The translations under genes were made by a program, and so were the position numbers. A model generated the notes under the pieces. It was given only the letters and a program-made list of their open reading frames with translations. It searched no databases and was not told the DNA's origin. A stretch of DNA of 33,869 nt, from assembly GCA_016302065.1 (NCBI GenBank), contig JAEDOI010000008.1, forward strand, positions 1-33,869, in the 5' to 3' direction. The stretch comes from Bacilli bacterium (GTDB lineage Bacteria; Bacillota_I; Bacilli_A; RFN20; CAG-826). Numbering within the stretch: position 1 is the first letter of the stretch; each line of letters begins with the position of its first letter. Shown here piece by piece: positions 33,772 to 33,869 of the stretch.

Positions 33772-33869
33772 AGCGCACGATTTGAGGCGACTCAAAAATG
33801 ATTAGAAATCACGTGCAAGAGATCTTTGAAAACTAAATAGACTGTACAATTAATTACGTCAATTTATTA
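33772..33869 (+). promoter_or_regulatory. rRNA operon leader with boxA-like site (16S begins beyond the window)
   Basis: The leader holds a hairpin TTTGAG-GCGA-CTCAAA (33781-33796) with a GNRA loop, enclosed by GCACGATTT (33775-33783) and AAATC..GTGC (33806-33816). GATCTTTGAAAACT (33821-33834) matches the boxA antitermination element that precedes 16S rRNA in Firmicutes, and the closing ACGTCAATTTATTA is typical of the sequence just before 16S. No 16S sequence itself is in the window. Confidence 0.75.

Noticed and set aside
1..33869. CRISPR arrays, IS elements, integrases or phage genes
   Set aside because: No regularly spaced repeats, transposase-like or phage-like proteins were seen on either strand.

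Overview
The window is AT-rich, compact, densely coded DNA from a low-GC Gram-positive relative of Bacilli. It looks like a small-genome, gut-type lineage near Erysipelotrichia, Acholeplasma or RF39, but the exact taxon is my inference. The evidence is the RNA polymerase delta subunit gene rpoE, DnaD, RecU, and gene orders shared with Bacillus: rpoB-rpoC, cmk-der-gpsA-hup, cca-dnaD-nth with recU, ispF-gltX, and rpoE-fba. The sporulation gene spoIVA, which lies between gpsA and hup in B. subtilis, is absent. Conserved genes read normally with the standard code. Nearly all stops are TAA, a few TAG, and TGA is very rare.

Layout. 1-4434: end of rpoB, then complete rpoC and a terminator. 4524-8120: a small membrane protein, cmk, der, gpsA and hup. 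8125-9928: a C-terminally truncated CCA-adding enzyme, dnaD and nth, converging on a reverse-strand pair of a DEDDh exonuclease and recU (9918-11197). 11266-15983: two consecutive ABC exporters, each an ATPase fused to a MacB/FtsX-type permease. 16071-23374: housekeeping genes csp, ychF, ispF, gltX, rpoE, fba, a CysQ/IMPase-like phosphatase and lepA.

23400-29878 looks like an accessory block placed between lepA and hemW, which are adjacent in B. subtilis. It holds a secreted cysteine-amidase-like gene broken by one in-frame TGA, three small lipoproteins, a reverse-strand uracil permease with a long leader, a VanZ-like membrane protein, a Fic-like protein with a degenerate active site plus a winged helix, and a small membrane protein. 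29844-33581 holds hemW and a three-gene ABC-2 exporter. The last ~135 bases are the promoter and leader of an rRNA operon whose 16S gene begins beyond the window.

The most interesting structure is the leader of the uracil permease (27266-27435, minus strand). It has a putative 41-codon leader ORF with a Shine-Dalgarno, a U-rich stretch, and a stop codon inside the loop of a strong intrinsic terminator placed just before the permease. That is the architecture of a coupled transcription-translation attenuator like E. coli pyrBI, here apparently without a PyrR site or obvious antiterminator. Also notable are promoters whose -10 box sits exactly six bases before the ATG (leaderless mRNAs), the minimal CCA enzyme, the degenerate Fic protein and the broken amidase.
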